From the NCBI GenBank assembly GCA_964414785.1, contig CAYPXZ010000005.1, forward strand, positions 62,001-126,000: a DNA stretch of 64,000 nucleotides. The letters are read 5' to 3'. This DNA comes from Palsa-1447 sp964414785. GTDB lineage: Bacteria > Verrucomicrobiota > Verrucomicrobiia > Opitutales > Opitutaceae. The notes below the pieces were generated by a model. That model did not search any database and was not told the origin of the DNA. It saw only the letters and a list, made by a program, of their open reading frames with translations. The position numbers and the translations under genes are program-made. Of the stretch, positions 8,339 to 16,675 are shown piece by piece (within the stretch, counting starts at the first letter, position 1; each line of letters starts with the position of its first letter).

Positions 8339-9073
8339 TTACTTCGCCTCGAGCTCGATTCGGTCGGCGAGCGAGCTCGCGTAGTTCTCGAGCTCCGTGA
8401 CGAGCCTCTTGGTCGATGCGAAGAGCATGTTGTAGCCGAAGAGGCTCGGGATGGCGACAAGGAGGCCCGAAATCGTCGTCAGGAGCGCCGCCGAGACGCC
8501 GGGTGCCAGGGTCTGAATGCTCGCGGTCTGCTGCACCGAGACCGCGCTGAAGGCGTCCATGACACCCCAGACGGTCCCGAGGAGGCCGAGGAACGGGGCC
8601 CCGGAGACGACCGAGGCGAGAAAGATCATGTTGGTCTCGTAGCGGAGCGTCTGGCGTGCGAGGGCCCTTTGGAGCGCGTTCTCCGCGTGCTCGAGGCGGA
8701 AACGCGAGGTGTCCATCCCCTTCTCCTTGCCGATCGCGGCCGCCTTCCAGTAGGCCTCCACCGCGTCTCCGAAGAGGTCCGCGTACGGGATATCCCGGCG
8801 CTCCCGAAGCGACTCGGGCAGGTCCAGGAGGCTCTTTTGGTCGCGCAGGTGCCGCTCGAACTGGTGGTTGAGGCTGCGGAGCGTGTTGAGCTCGCTGCGT
8901 TTGCCAAACATCACGGCCCACGCGACGACGCTGAAGATGGCGAGGCCGAAGGTGATGACTTGGCCGACCGGGTCGCAGTGCTCAAAGACCTCGATGACGT
9001 TGGCGTATGCGAGGAGGGGGACAAGATTCACGGACATGCAGCAAGCGTTGGATGTTTTTAGGGATTCGTCCAT
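8339..9073 (-). CDS. exbB: MotA/TolQ/ExbB proton channel protein
   Basis: A 244-residue protein with three predicted membrane helices: one near residues 35-58 (ITFGLAIFSVVAWAVMF) and two in the C-terminal half (IFLASVVSGAPFLGLLGTVWGVMDAF and APGVSAALLTTISGLLVAIPSLFGYNMLF). The GAPFLGLLGTVWG and ALLTTISGLLVAIPS stretches are the hallmark of the MotA/TolQ/ExbB family. It forms the pentameric stator that energises TonB with the ExbD dimer. It is the first gene of the exbB-exbD-tonB-GH3 operon. ATG codons occur at residues 1 and 13, and the second (MSVNLVPLL) may be the true start. It is divergent from tmk. Confidence 0.92.
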   Translation of the reverse strand: MDESLKTSNACCMSVNLVPLLAYANVIEVFEHCDPVGQVITFGLAIFSVVAWAVMFGKRSELNTLRSLNHQFERHLRDQKSLLDLPESLRERRDIPYADLFGDAVEAYWKAAAIGKEKGMDTSRFRLEHAENALQRALARQTLRYETNMIFLASVVSGAPFLGLLGTVWGVMDAFSAVSVQQTASIQTLAPGVSAALLTTISGLLVAIPSLFGYNMLFASTKRLVTELENYASSLADRIELEAK

Positions 9074-9128
9074 TGGAATTCAAAGCGTCCTCGCCAAATG
9101 GCGCGGATTTGCCCAAGCTGCCCCCCAC

Positions 9129-9776
9129 ATGGTTCTGAAGTCCAAACACACGGGAAAACTCATCTCCTTTGAGGGCTCGGAGGGAAGCGGAAAGACCTCC
9201 CAGATAACGCGGCTTGCCGAGCACCTTCAGAAGCTCAAGCGCGATGTCGTCACGGTGCGCGAGCCGGGCGGCACCGAGATCGGGGAGCAGATCCGCAATA
9301 TCATCGTCCATAATTCCAAGGGCGACGAGATGTGCCCGGAGACCGAGCTCCTCCTTTTCGCCGCCGCCCGGGCGCAGCTCGTGCGCGAGGTGATCGCCCC
9401 GGCGCTCATGCGCGGCGCCATCGTCCTGAGCGACCGCTACCTCGATTCGTCGACCGTTTACCAGGGGATAGGCCGCAACCTGGCTGCGGACCCGGTGGCC
9501 CAGATCAACCGCTTCGCGGTCGGCAACGTGATGCCCGACCTGACGATCGTCATCGACGTCCCTACCACGGTCGGCCTGGCCCGCATCCACCAGCGCGCGT
9601 CCGACCTGCCGGACCGGATGGAGCGCGAGAACATCGATTTCTACGACAAGATCCGCGAGGGCTACCTGGTCCTCGCCAAGGGTCTTCCGTCCCGGTTCGT
9701 CGTCGTCGATGGGCGCAAGGATGCCGTGTCCACCGAGAAGAAGATCTGGGCGGCGGTGAAGCCGCGGATTGATTGA
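9129..9776 (+). CDS. tmk: Thymidylate kinase
   Basis: The product phosphorylates dTMP to dTDP with ATP. Its 215 residues match the usual length. A P-loop (GSEGSGKT, residues 16-23) follows the first strand, REPGGTEIGEQIR is the dTMP-binding segment, and ALMRGAIVLSDRYLDSS carries the conserved DRY motif. The ATG at 9129 is chosen because the family begins with a strand just before the P-loop; a longer frame would overlap exbB. No Shine-Dalgarno sequence is visible. The stop overlaps the start of holB (TGATG), a classic tmk-holB pairing that links dTTP supply with the replication clamp loader. Confidence 0.95.
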   Translation: MVLKSKHTGKLISFEGSEGSGKTSQITRLAEHLQKLKRDVVTVREPGGTEIGEQIRNIIVHNSKGDEMCPETELLLFAAARAQLVREVIAPALMRGAIVLSDRYLDSSTVYQGIGRNLAADPVAQINRFAVGNVMPDLTIVIDVPTTVGLARIHQRASDLPDRMERENIDFYDKIREGYLVLAKGLPSRFVVVDGRKDAVSTEKKIWAAVKPRID

Positions 9777-10738
9777 TGACGGCGGACTCGGTCCCGTGGC
9801 CGCCCGCGCTCGCGGGAACACCGGCGGTGTCCGTGATCGAGGGCGCCATCGGGCGCAAGCGCCTCTCCCACAGCCTGCTGCTTGCAGGCGACGATTCCGA
9901 CGTCCTCGCCAGCGCCGCGCTCGCCCTCGCCGACCGGCTTCTTAACCGCGGATCAAAGGCCCCCTCGCCCTACCCCCCGGACCGCCACCCCGACTGCTTC
10001 CAGATAAGGCCCTCGGGGCGCTCCCGCTCGATAACCGCGGCGGCGGTGCGCGAGCTTATCGGGCGCATAAACGTCTCCCCCAGCGTCTCGCAGTGCAAGG
10101 TGGTCATTTTCCTGGATGCCGACCGTATGAACGCGGCCGCGTCCAACATCCTCCTAAAGACCCTCGAGGAGCCCCCGGCGGACACGACGATCCTCCTGGT
10201 GACCGGCAAGCCCCACGCGCTCCTTCCGACCATCCGCAGCCGCGTCCTTCATTTTCGGTTTCCAGGAATGGCCCCGGCGGTCCCCGCCGAGGGATGGGAT
10301 GCATGGCTCTCGGACTACCGGGCGTGGCTCGAGCGCCTCGGCCAGGGGGTGGCCGCGGGCCGCTCCGCCTCCGAGGGTGTCTTTGTCCTGTACGGGCTTG
10401 TCGCCCGCTTCGGCACCATGCTCGACAAGGCCTCGTCGGCAGAGTCCGCACGGCGCAAGGCGCTCCTTCCCGACGGCCTCGAGGATGACGAACTTGCCGC
10501 CATCGAGGCGGAGGTATCCGTCGGCCTGCGCCTTCGCATGTTCGCCGGGATCGAAGGCGCGACACGCGAGCATTCGCTCAAGCTCCTCAAGGCGGGGGAC
10601 TCCGAGGCGCGCAGGCCGCTCATCGCCGCGATCAACAGCCTGGAGCGGGCCGCCGGGCTATTGAGGGTCAACCTGAACGAGTCCGCCGCGCTCGAGGACT
10701 TCCTGCTGGCCTCGCTCAGGATTTGGACGAGGCGCTGA
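9776..10738 (+). CDS. holB: DNA polymerase III delta' subunit (clamp-loader ATPase-like)
   Basis: This 320-residue protein resembles HolB, the delta' subunit of the DNA polymerase III clamp loader. It shows the inactive-AAA fold features: an RLSHSLLLAG segment where a Walker A loop would be, no GKT, then VVIFLDADRMNAAASNILLKTLEEPP (Walker B/sensor region), and a sensor-1-like TIRSRV (LLPTIRSRVLHFRF). The zinc-binding cysteines of true DnaX are absent. It overlaps tmk by one base (ATG inside TGATG), as in many bacteria, and its 3' end overlaps the convergent ROK kinase gene by 23 bases. The C-terminal domain is divergent. Confidence 0.88.
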   Translation: MTADSVPWPPALAGTPAVSVIEGAIGRKRLSHSLLLAGDDSDVLASAALALADRLLNRGSKAPSPYPPDRHPDCFQIRPSGRSRSITAAAVRELIGRINVSPSVSQCKVVIFLDADRMNAAASNILLKTLEEPPADTTILLVTGKPHALLPTIRSRVLHFRFPGMAPAVPAEGWDAWLSDYRAWLERLGQGVAAGRSASEGVFVLYGLVARFGTMLDKASSAESARRKALLPDGLEDDELAAIEAEVSVGLRLRMFAGIEGATREHSLKLLKAGDSEARRPLIAAINSLERAAGLLRVNLNESAALEDFLLASLRIWTRR

Positions 10739-11624
10739 GCATCGCCGCTCCAAACACTCCGGCGCTGTCCCCCAGCGTCGGCCTGAGGAACTCGGTCCGT
10801 ATATATTTGTTGAACATGTGCTTAAGCACGGCCTCGCGTGTGCTCTCCTCGTAAAGGATGTCGATGTTGCCGACACCCCCGCCGATAACGATTGCGTCGG
10901 GGTCGAGGATGTTGATCACGGCGGCGATCGCCACGGCGAACTTGGTCTGGAGCCTAAGGAGCGTCGCCTTGGCCGCCCGGTCCCCGGTTGCGGCGCGCTC
11001 CACGATCTCGGGAAGTCGCACCGCCCTTCCCGTCCTCTCCGTGTAATAGCGCTCAAGGGCGGGACCGGCGATGACCGTCTCCACACAACCTGAGCGACCG
11101 CAGAAGCAGGGCTTGTGCTCGCCCGGGATCGGGTTGTGTCCCCATTCCCCTGCGATCCCGTGGATTCCATCGAGCACCTTGCCATTCACCACGATCCCGC
11201 CGCCGCAGCCCGTGCCGAGGATAAGCCCCACCACCACGCGCCGGTTGCGGCCGGCGCCGAACATGGCCTCCGCCAGGGCGAAGCAATTGGCGTCGTTTGC
11301 CATCCGGGGCTCGACCTTCAGGGCCTTTGCGAGGTCCTCGCGGATGTGCCGGCCGTTGAGGCAGGTCGTGTTCGAATTCTTGAGGACGCCCGTCAAGGGG
11401 TCGACGACGCCGGGGGTGCCGATTCCAATCCACGCCGGGCGCTTCTCGCCTGACTTTCGCTCGAGCAACCTGACGAGCTTGACGACCTGCCGGATCACGT
11501 GGTCATACCCCTTCGCCCCCTCCGTCGGCACCCTGAGGCGGCACAGCGCGCAGTCGGGCCGCTTGGGGTCGATCACTGCGCCTTCAATCTTCGTCCCCCC
11601 CAGGTCGATACCGAATAGGCTCAT
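10716..11624 (-). CDS. ROK-family sugar kinase (glucokinase/fructokinase-like)
   Basis: A 302-residue ROK protein. The N-terminal phosphate-binding DLGGTKIEG (residues 7-15), the NDANCFALAEA segment with the catalytic Asp, the GTGCGGGIVVNG glycine-rich loop and the EWGHNP plus CFCGRSGCVE zinc-binding block are all present. The Cys-rich zinc motif and absence of an N-terminal DNA-binding domain mark it as a kinase rather than a NagC-type repressor. It probably phosphorylates glucose or another hexose released by the adjacent GH1 glycosidase, whose stop lies 3 bases upstream of its start. The two genes look co-transcribed. Sugar specificity (glucose, fructose, N-acetylmannosamine) is undetermined. 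Confidence 0.92.
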   Translation of the reverse strand: MSLFGIDLGGTKIEGAVIDPKRPDCALCRLRVPTEGAKGYDHVIRQVVKLVRLLERKSGEKRPAWIGIGTPGVVDPLTGVLKNSNTTCLNGRHIREDLAKALKVEPRMANDANCFALAEAMFGAGRNRRVVVGLILGTGCGGGIVVNGKVLDGIHGIAGEWGHNPIPGEHKPCFCGRSGCVETVIAGPALERYYTERTGRAVRLPEIVERAATGDRAAKATLLRLQTKFAVAIAAVINILDPDAIVIGGGVGNIDILYEESTREAVLKHMFNKYIRTEFLRPTLGDSAGVFGAAMLSASSKS

Positions 11625-11627
11625 GGA

Positions 11628-12989
11628 TTAAAGGATCCGGTTGAGCCTGATGACCTCGGAATAGTAATGCGAGGACAGTTTGGGAGTCCGCTTCTGCGTG
11701 GCAAAGTCGACGTGAACGATGCCGAAGCGCCGCTGGTAGCCGTCGGCCCATTCGTAGTTGTCGAGGAAAGACCACACGAAGTATCCGGCAACCGGCGCCC
11801 CGTCGTCGATGGCCCGTTGGAGCTCCCTGAGGTAGCCGCGAAGGTAATCGCGGCGGTGGAGGTCCAGGACCTCGCCGTTGACCACGGGCTCCTCGTCATA
11901 GCCGCTGCCGTTCTCGGTCACGTAGATCGCCTTCACGCCGTAGTTCTCGTGCACAAAGCGCACGCCCCAGTAGATCACCTGAGGCGTGATCTTAAGCCAC
12001 CTGCTGTCGGCGCGCGGGTAGTGGGCCGGGAAGTGGAGTTCCTGGTACAGGGCGCCCTCCTTGGCCCGCACGAAGTATCCGGTGTAGATGTTGATCCCTA
12101 GGAAATCAGTCGGCGCGCTGATGAGGGCGAAGTCCCCCTCGCCGACCCGAGGGGCGTCGGCGCCCACCCGCTTCAGGTATTCCTCGGAGTACCGGCCCCG
12201 CGTGATCGCATCCAGGATATGGAGGTTTCTTTCCACGAACCACGCGTTCGCGGCGCGGATGTCCGCCTCGGACTCGGTCACGGGTATCGGCACGTCGCAG
12301 TTGTCCGTCAGTCCGACGCGGGCCCCGGGACCCCCGTGCTCCCGGACCGCCCGCACGCCGTGGCCATGGCAAAGGAGCGCGTGGTGGTAGGTCTGGTTGA
12401 GCAGCTGCGCCGAGACCGGGCGCCCCGGTGCCGCGAATCCCCTCGGGCCGTACGCCTGCGTGGTGAAGCACCGGATTTCGTTGAGCGTAATCCAGTTCTT
12501 AACCTTGCCTGAGAACGCCGAGACGATGGTGTCGGCATACCGCGCGAAGGCATCCACAGTCACGCGGTCCGTCCAGCCTCCCCGGTCCTCGAGCGCCTGG
12601 GGCAGATCCCAGTGGAACATCGTCACCCAGGGCGTGATGCCGTTCTCGGCCAGGGAATCGAACAGGCGGTGGTAATAATCGATGCCGGCCGGGTTGATCG
12701 CCCCGTCGCCCTTGGGGAAGATGCGCGGCCAGGCGATCGACAGGCGGTAGTTGCGTATCCCGAGGGAGCGCATGAGCGCAAAGTCGGCCGGGAACCTGTG
12801 GTAGTGGTCGCAGGCCACGTCCAGCGTGTCCCCGTTGAGCACCTTTCCCGGAATCCTGGAGAAGCGGTCCCAGATGGACTCACCCTTGCCGTCGGCAAAC
12901 GCCGCGCCCTCTATCTGAGGGGCCGCGGTGGACACGCCCCACACGAAATTCTGCGGAAATGTGTGTTTGGAGGAGAGAGTGGATGGCAT
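11628..12989 (-). CDS. Glycoside hydrolase family 1 beta-glucosidase
   Basis: A 453-residue cytosolic GH1 enzyme of standard length. It opens with FPQNFVWGVSTAAPQIEGA, typical for the family. The acid/base glutamate lies in TLNEI (Glu171; most members have NEP, here NEI) and the nucleophile in YVTENGSG (Glu359). YFVWSFLDNYEWADGY is the signature substrate-binding block near the C-terminus. It hydrolyses beta-glucosides such as cellobiose after import. It is the first gene of a two-gene unit with the ROK kinase, so glucose released could be phosphorylated directly. The 5' region holds a perfect palindrome shared with the divergent ABC ATPase gene, a candidate site for common sugar control. Confidence 0.94.
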   Translation of the reverse strand: MPSTLSSKHTFPQNFVWGVSTAAPQIEGAAFADGKGESIWDRFSRIPGKVLNGDTLDVACDHYHRFPADFALMRSLGIRNYRLSIAWPRIFPKGDGAINPAGIDYYHRLFDSLAENGITPWVTMFHWDLPQALEDRGGWTDRVTVDAFARYADTIVSAFSGKVKNWITLNEIRCFTTQAYGPRGFAAPGRPVSAQLLNQTYHHALLCHGHGVRAVREHGGPGARVGLTDNCDVPIPVTESEADIRAANAWFVERNLHILDAITRGRYSEEYLKRVGADAPRVGEGDFALISAPTDFLGINIYTGYFVRAKEGALYQELHFPAHYPRADSRWLKITPQVIYWGVRFVHENYGVKAIYVTENGSGYDEEPVVNGEVLDLHRRDYLRGYLRELQRAIDDGAPVAGYFVWSFLDNYEWADGYQRRFGIVHVDFATQKRTPKLSSHYYSEVIRLNRIL

Positions 12990-13064
12990 TGGTCAGGCTA
13001 CGGGCACCCGATCGAGTGCCGCGCCAGCGCAAAGCGCACCAGGCGACCTGATAAGGGTTTAGCG

Positions 13065-13085
13065 AGGCAATAAATGTTATTGCCT
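13065..13085. promoter_or_regulatory. Perfect palindrome between GH1 and ABC ATPase genes, candidate operator
   Basis: Arms AGGCAATAA and TTATTGCCT pair perfectly around a 3-base centre. The site lies 76 bases upstream of the GH1 start and 100 bases upstream of the divergent ABC ATPase start. A transcription terminator is unlikely between two divergent 5' ends, so a repressor or activator site is the better reading. No regulator gene is adjacent. Confidence 0.5.
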
Positions 13086-13131
13086 GTGTCGGGCATTCGT
13101 TCTGTTTACGGGGTAAATCGCTTGCAAGGCT

Positions 13132-13149
13132 CATTTTCCGGTGAAAATG
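13132..13149. repeat. Short inverted repeat upstream of the ABC ATPase gene
   Basis: Arms CATTTTC and GAAAATG flank CGGT. A TTGCAA hexamer lies just before it at 13122-13127. It ends 36 bases before the ATG. It could be a second regulatory site or a 5' UTR hairpin. Confidence 0.35.
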
Positions 13150-13184
13150 CTCGCACCTGTTAACGCGGTACACCCCACCCATTT

Positions 13185-14315
13185 ATGGCCCAGGTCCTGC
13201 TCGAAAACCTCACCAAGGTGTACCCGGAGAAAAGCGGGCCTGGAGTCACCGCCGTCAAGGGAATCAGCCTGCAGATCGAGGACCGCGAATTCATGGTGCT
13301 GGTGGGCCCGTCCGGCTGCGGGAAATCGACCACGCTGCGCATGATCGCGGGGCTCGAGGAGATCTCGGGCGGGACCGTGCAGATCGGCGGACAGGTCGTC
13401 AACGAGGTGCTTCCGAAGGACCGGGACATAGCCATGGTCTTCCAGAACTACGCGCTCTACCCCCACATGTCCGTGTTCGATAACATGGCCTTCGGCCTGA
13501 AGCTAAGGAAGTTTGCGAAGGCGGACATCGAGCTAAGGGTGCGCGAGGCGGCATCGATGCTCGGCCTCGAGGACCTGCTCGGGCGCAAGCCCAAGGCGCT
13601 CTCCGGCGGCCAGAGGCAGCGTGTGGCGCTCGGCCGAGCCATCGTGCGCAAGCCCAAGGTGTTCCTCTTCGACGAGCCCCTGTCGAACCTGGACGCAAAG
13701 ATGCGGGTCTCTACCCGCACCGAGATATCCAAGCTGCATGCCCGCCTCGGGGCGACCATGATCTACGTCACGCACGACCAGGTCGAGGCCATGACCATGG
13801 GCGACCGGATCTGCGTGATGAAGGACGGCAACATCATGCAGGTCGCCGAGCCCCTGGAGCTCTACAACCGCCCCGAGAACATGTTCGTCGCCGGGTTCAT
13901 CGGCTCGCCCCCGATGAACTTCTTCAAGGGAACCCTTAGGGCGGCCGCAGGCCGGGTCTCGTTCGTCGAGGACAACACGGTTGGGCCGCCCCTCTCCATC
14001 TCCCTCGACGAGAAGCTCGCCGTACGCTCCACCGGCCACCTGGACAAGCCCATCGTGTTTGGCATCAGGCCCGAGGCGATCCACGACCTGCTTACCGTCG
14101 CCTCGGCCGAGCCCTCGCGCACGGCCGACGTGAAGGTCGAGGTCTCCGAGCCCATGGGGGCCGAGACCCTCCTTTACCTCGACACCGGGGCGACGTCCTT
14201 CGTCGCCCGGGTGAACCCCACGGACCGCTTCGAGTCCGGCCAGCGGGTCCAGGTCACCTTCGACCTCACCCACGCCCACCTCTTTGATGCGGTGAGCGAG
14301 GACGTCCTCAAGTAG
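13185..14315 (+). CDS. ABC sugar importer ATPase (MsmK/UgpC/MalK type), no permease nearby
   Basis: A 376-residue ATPase of the carbohydrate-uptake CUT1 class. Walker A GPSGCGKST occupies residues 41-49, the signature LSGGQ 139-143, followed by Walker B VFLFDEPLSNLDAKMR and the H-loop VTHDQVEAMTM. The C-terminal third is the TOBE/OB-fold regulatory domain that separates MalK/UgpC-like proteins from other ABC ATPases. No permease or binding-protein gene is adjacent, so it probably serves several importers as MsmK does in other bacteria. It starts at an ATG without a Shine-Dalgarno sequence, divergent from the GH1-ROK unit and sharing its palindrome-bearing upstream region. The transported sugars are unknown. 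Confidence 0.92.
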   Translation: MAQVLLENLTKVYPEKSGPGVTAVKGISLQIEDREFMVLVGPSGCGKSTTLRMIAGLEEISGGTVQIGGQVVNEVLPKDRDIAMVFQNYALYPHMSVFDNMAFGLKLRKFAKADIELRVREAASMLGLEDLLGRKPKALSGGQRQRVALGRAIVRKPKVFLFDEPLSNLDAKMRVSTRTEISKLHARLGATMIYVTHDQVEAMTMGDRICVMKDGNIMQVAEPLELYNRPENMFVAGFIGSPPMNFFKGTLRAAAGRVSFVEDNTVGPPLSISLDEKLAVRSTGHLDKPIVFGIRPEAIHDLLTVASAEPSRTADVKVEVSEPMGAETLLYLDTGATSFVARVNPTDRFESGQRVQVTFDLTHAHLFDAVSEDVLK

Positions 14316-14336
14316 CGCCTCGCGCGCGGCCGGGGC

Positions 14337-14552
14337 TCAGGGCGCCGCGGCCTTCTTCTTCCCGCGGTAGGCGAAGTACAGCATCGTCGCGCCGAAGACG
14401 AGCAGCAGGACGCCCCAGACAAGGTTGATGTTGATGTCGAGCGAGCGGCGGTACATCTCGGCATCGGCCCTCGTCAGGAAGCCGTAGGCGGTCAGCATGG
14501 CGCCGACCAGCGTGAACATGAGGCCGATTGGCCAGCGGATATCGAGTCCCAT
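14337..14552 (-). CDS. Small two-helix membrane protein, partner of the sodium symporter
   Basis: The 71-residue product has two hydrophobic helices (about residues 8-26 and 43-63) and a lysine-rich C-terminus (YRGKKKAAAP), suggesting a hairpin with the tail in the cytosol. I do not recognise a named family. It begins 13 bases after the stop of the sodium:solute symporter gene and is surely co-transcribed with it. Small two-helix proteins accompany several SSS-family symporters, for example the YhdT-like partner of PanF and short subunits of acetate or lactate carriers. A stabilising or subunit role is inferred from this position only. Confidence 0.7.
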   Translation of the reverse strand: MGLDIRWPIGLMFTLVGAMLTAYGFLTRADAEMYRRSLDININLVWGVLLLVFGATMLYFAYRGKKKAAAP

Positions 14553-14565
14553 AGTGGATCCTTTA

Positions 14566-16503
14566 TTAGGCGAAGATGAGGTTGAGGACGACGCACGCGG
14601 CGAGCAGCACCGCGCCGATCACCGCCGGCCTCTGGTGGAACGGGACGCCCTCGTCCCTTATCTTTGGAGTAAGCGAGTAGACGAGGCCGGTCAGCTCCTT
14701 GTCGGTCTTGGTGCGCGCGGTCGCCAGGGAAATGCCGGCCGTCAGGCCGAAGCAGACGACAAACGCAAAGATGGCCAGCCAGAAGTTCTGGGCCATCTCG
14801 CTCGGGAAGGTGTGCACGATGGCGAGGTAGCCGCCCTTCATCCCGGGGGCGTTGCCCGCCGAGATCGTGAGCGCGTGGACCAATCCCGAGGTCGCCGTGC
14901 CCGCGAGCAGCCCGATGAAGGCCCCGGTCCCCGTGGCCCTGGCCCAGAACATCCCCAATAGGAAGGTCGCAAAGAGCGGGGCGTTCACAAATGCGAACAC
15001 GAGCTGGATGATGTCCATCGCGTTGTTGTAGAGCGCCGCGAAGTACGCGCAGGCGATGCTCAGCAGGATGCCGGCGAAGGTCACCACGCGCGCCATCTGC
15101 ATGTAGTGCTCATCGCTCTTGGAGGGGGCGATGTAGGCCTGGTAGAGGTCGTAGGTGAACACCGTGTTGAACGCGGTCACGTTGCCGGCCATGCCGGACA
15201 TGAACGACGCAAGGAGGCCGGTCAGGGCGAGGCCGAGGAGCCCGGGCGGGCAGTAGCGCTTGACGAGCGAGAGGATCACCCCGTCGTAGTCGTACTCGGC
15301 GACGGCGTTCCAGAGCCGGTCCCGGAAGACCTCCGGCGCCATCGGCCCCGCGGCGCAGTCCTTGACGAGCGCGGCCACCTTGGCCGGGTCCATCCGCTTG
15401 CCGACCGCGGCGCTCACGTCCTTGAAGGCCTGCTCGGCGGGCAGCGAGGCGTCGGCCGCCACGACGGCCGATGCCCTCGCAAAGACGGCATTGTCGAGGA
15501 TCGGCGCTGGGATCCGGTATCCCTTGCTCGGGATCGTCATGAGCGCCACGGCGATCATGCCGGGAAGGATCACCAGGGCCGGAAAGAGCATCTTCGGCAC
15601 CGCGGCGACAAGCGGGGTGTTGCGGGCCGCCGTCATGTTGCGCGCCGCCATGGCCCTCTGGACCACCAGGAAGTTCGTGCACCAGTAGCCAAACGAGAGC
15701 ACGAACCCGAGGCCGAACACCATCGCGAACCAGTCAACCCCGAGCGGGTTGCTCGCTGGGCCCGCGAGAAGGGGATGCCACGCGCTCGTCCAGGCGTCCG
15801 GCCCGTAGGTCGTTCCCGCCTCCCTCAGGTGGAGGGCGGCCGGATCGGTCGCGACCCCCTTCAGCAGGTTCGTCAGGGCCGCGTAGCCGCCGACGTCCTT
15901 CAGGCCCAGGTAGACGACCGGGGCGAACCCAAGGACGATCATGAAGAACTGCAGGACCTCCGTGTAGATGGCCGAAGTGAGCCCGCCCTTTAGCACGTAG
16001 AGCAGGACGACCGCCGAGCAGATCCAGAGGCTCGCGTGGTAGTTCCAGCCGAGCAGAAGGTGGAGGAGCTTCGCCAGGGCATTCATCGAGATGCCCGAGG
16101 CGAAGACCGTCATCACCGCAAAGGAAAGCGAGTTGAGGGCCCGCACCCGCTCGTCGAAGCGCATCTTCAGGTATTCGGGCACGGAGCGCGCCTTCGACCC
16201 GTAGTAGAACGGCATCATGAACACCGCCAGGAACACCATGGCGGGGATCGCCCCGACCCAGTAGAAGTGGGCCGTCGCGATGCCGTATTTGGCGCCGCTA
16301 GCGGCCATGCCGACAAGTTCGAGCGCGCCAAGGTTCGCCGAGATGAAGGCCAGGCCCGTCACCCAGGTGGGGATCGAGCGCCCAGAAGTGAGGAAATCCG
16401 ACGAACTCCTCATGTACTTCTTCAGGGCGAACCCGATGCCGACCACGAATGCCGTGTAGGTCAGCAGGATGAGGTAATCGAGCCAAGTAAGCGTCACTTG
16501 CAT
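14566..16503 (-). CDS. Sodium:solute symporter (SSS family, SGLT-like)
   Basis: A 645-residue polytopic membrane protein of the LeuT-fold sodium:solute symporter family. It begins with YLILLTYTAFVVGIGFAL as the first helix, has SSSDFLTSGRSIPTWVTGLAFISANLGALELVGMAA covering the helix-2 sodium-site region, and later ALTGLLASFMSGMAGNVTAFNTVFTYDLYQ, a strongly conserved block. About 14 helices are predicted. The large central insertion (about residues 310-400) is longer than in simple prokaryotic members. Related proteins carry sugars, myo-inositol or sialic acid with sodium. Its place beside glycosidase and sugar-ATPase genes makes a sugar the best guess. The downstream 71-residue gene forms its operon partner. 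Confidence 0.92.
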   Translation of the reverse strand: MQVTLTWLDYLILLTYTAFVVGIGFALKKYMRSSSDFLTSGRSIPTWVTGLAFISANLGALELVGMAASGAKYGIATAHFYWVGAIPAMVFLAVFMMPFYYGSKARSVPEYLKMRFDERVRALNSLSFAVMTVFASGISMNALAKLLHLLLGWNYHASLWICSAVVLLYVLKGGLTSAIYTEVLQFFMIVLGFAPVVYLGLKDVGGYAALTNLLKGVATDPAALHLREAGTTYGPDAWTSAWHPLLAGPASNPLGVDWFAMVFGLGFVLSFGYWCTNFLVVQRAMAARNMTAARNTPLVAAVPKMLFPALVILPGMIAVALMTIPSKGYRIPAPILDNAVFARASAVVAADASLPAEQAFKDVSAAVGKRMDPAKVAALVKDCAAGPMAPEVFRDRLWNAVAEYDYDGVILSLVKRYCPPGLLGLALTGLLASFMSGMAGNVTAFNTVFTYDLYQAYIAPSKSDEHYMQMARVVTFAGILLSIACAYFAALYNNAMDIIQLVFAFVNAPLFATFLLGMFWARATGTGAFIGLLAGTATSGLVHALTISAGNAPGMKGGYLAIVHTFPSEMAQNFWLAIFAFVVCFGLTAGISLATARTKTDKELTGLVYSLTPKIRDEGVPFHQRPAVIGAVLLAACVVLNLIFA

Positions 16504-16618
16504 AGCTGGGGGGTTGTTGGGGCCTGCGTCGCAGAACCGCCGGGCACCCGGCCCGGATGTGTTCGCGAGGAAGCAAAAAACTGCGCCCCGACCAACGGGA
16601 AATCAAGCATCAATGGGC

Positions 16619-16639
16619 GCAGCCCGCCCTGCGGGCTGC
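16619..16639. repeat. GC-rich perfect inverted repeat between divergent genes
   Basis: Arms GCAGCCCGC and GCGGGCTGC flank a 3-base loop. It lies 116 bases upstream of the symporter start and 36 bases upstream of the membrane-protein ATG at 16676. It may be an operator or a 5' UTR hairpin. No U-tract follows, so it is not a typical terminator. Confidence 0.4.
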
Positions 16640-16675
16640 CTTGACCGCAGGGACCCCGCGAACAGAGTCCCCATC

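Noticed and set aside
10716..11624. ROK protein as a transcriptional repressor of the GH1 unit
   Set aside because: It has no N-terminal helix-turn-helix; the DLGGTK loop begins at residue 7, and the kinase zinc motif is complete.
13065..13085. The palindrome as a transcription terminator
   Set aside because: It lies between two divergent 5' ends, has no following T-tract and a 3-base loop.
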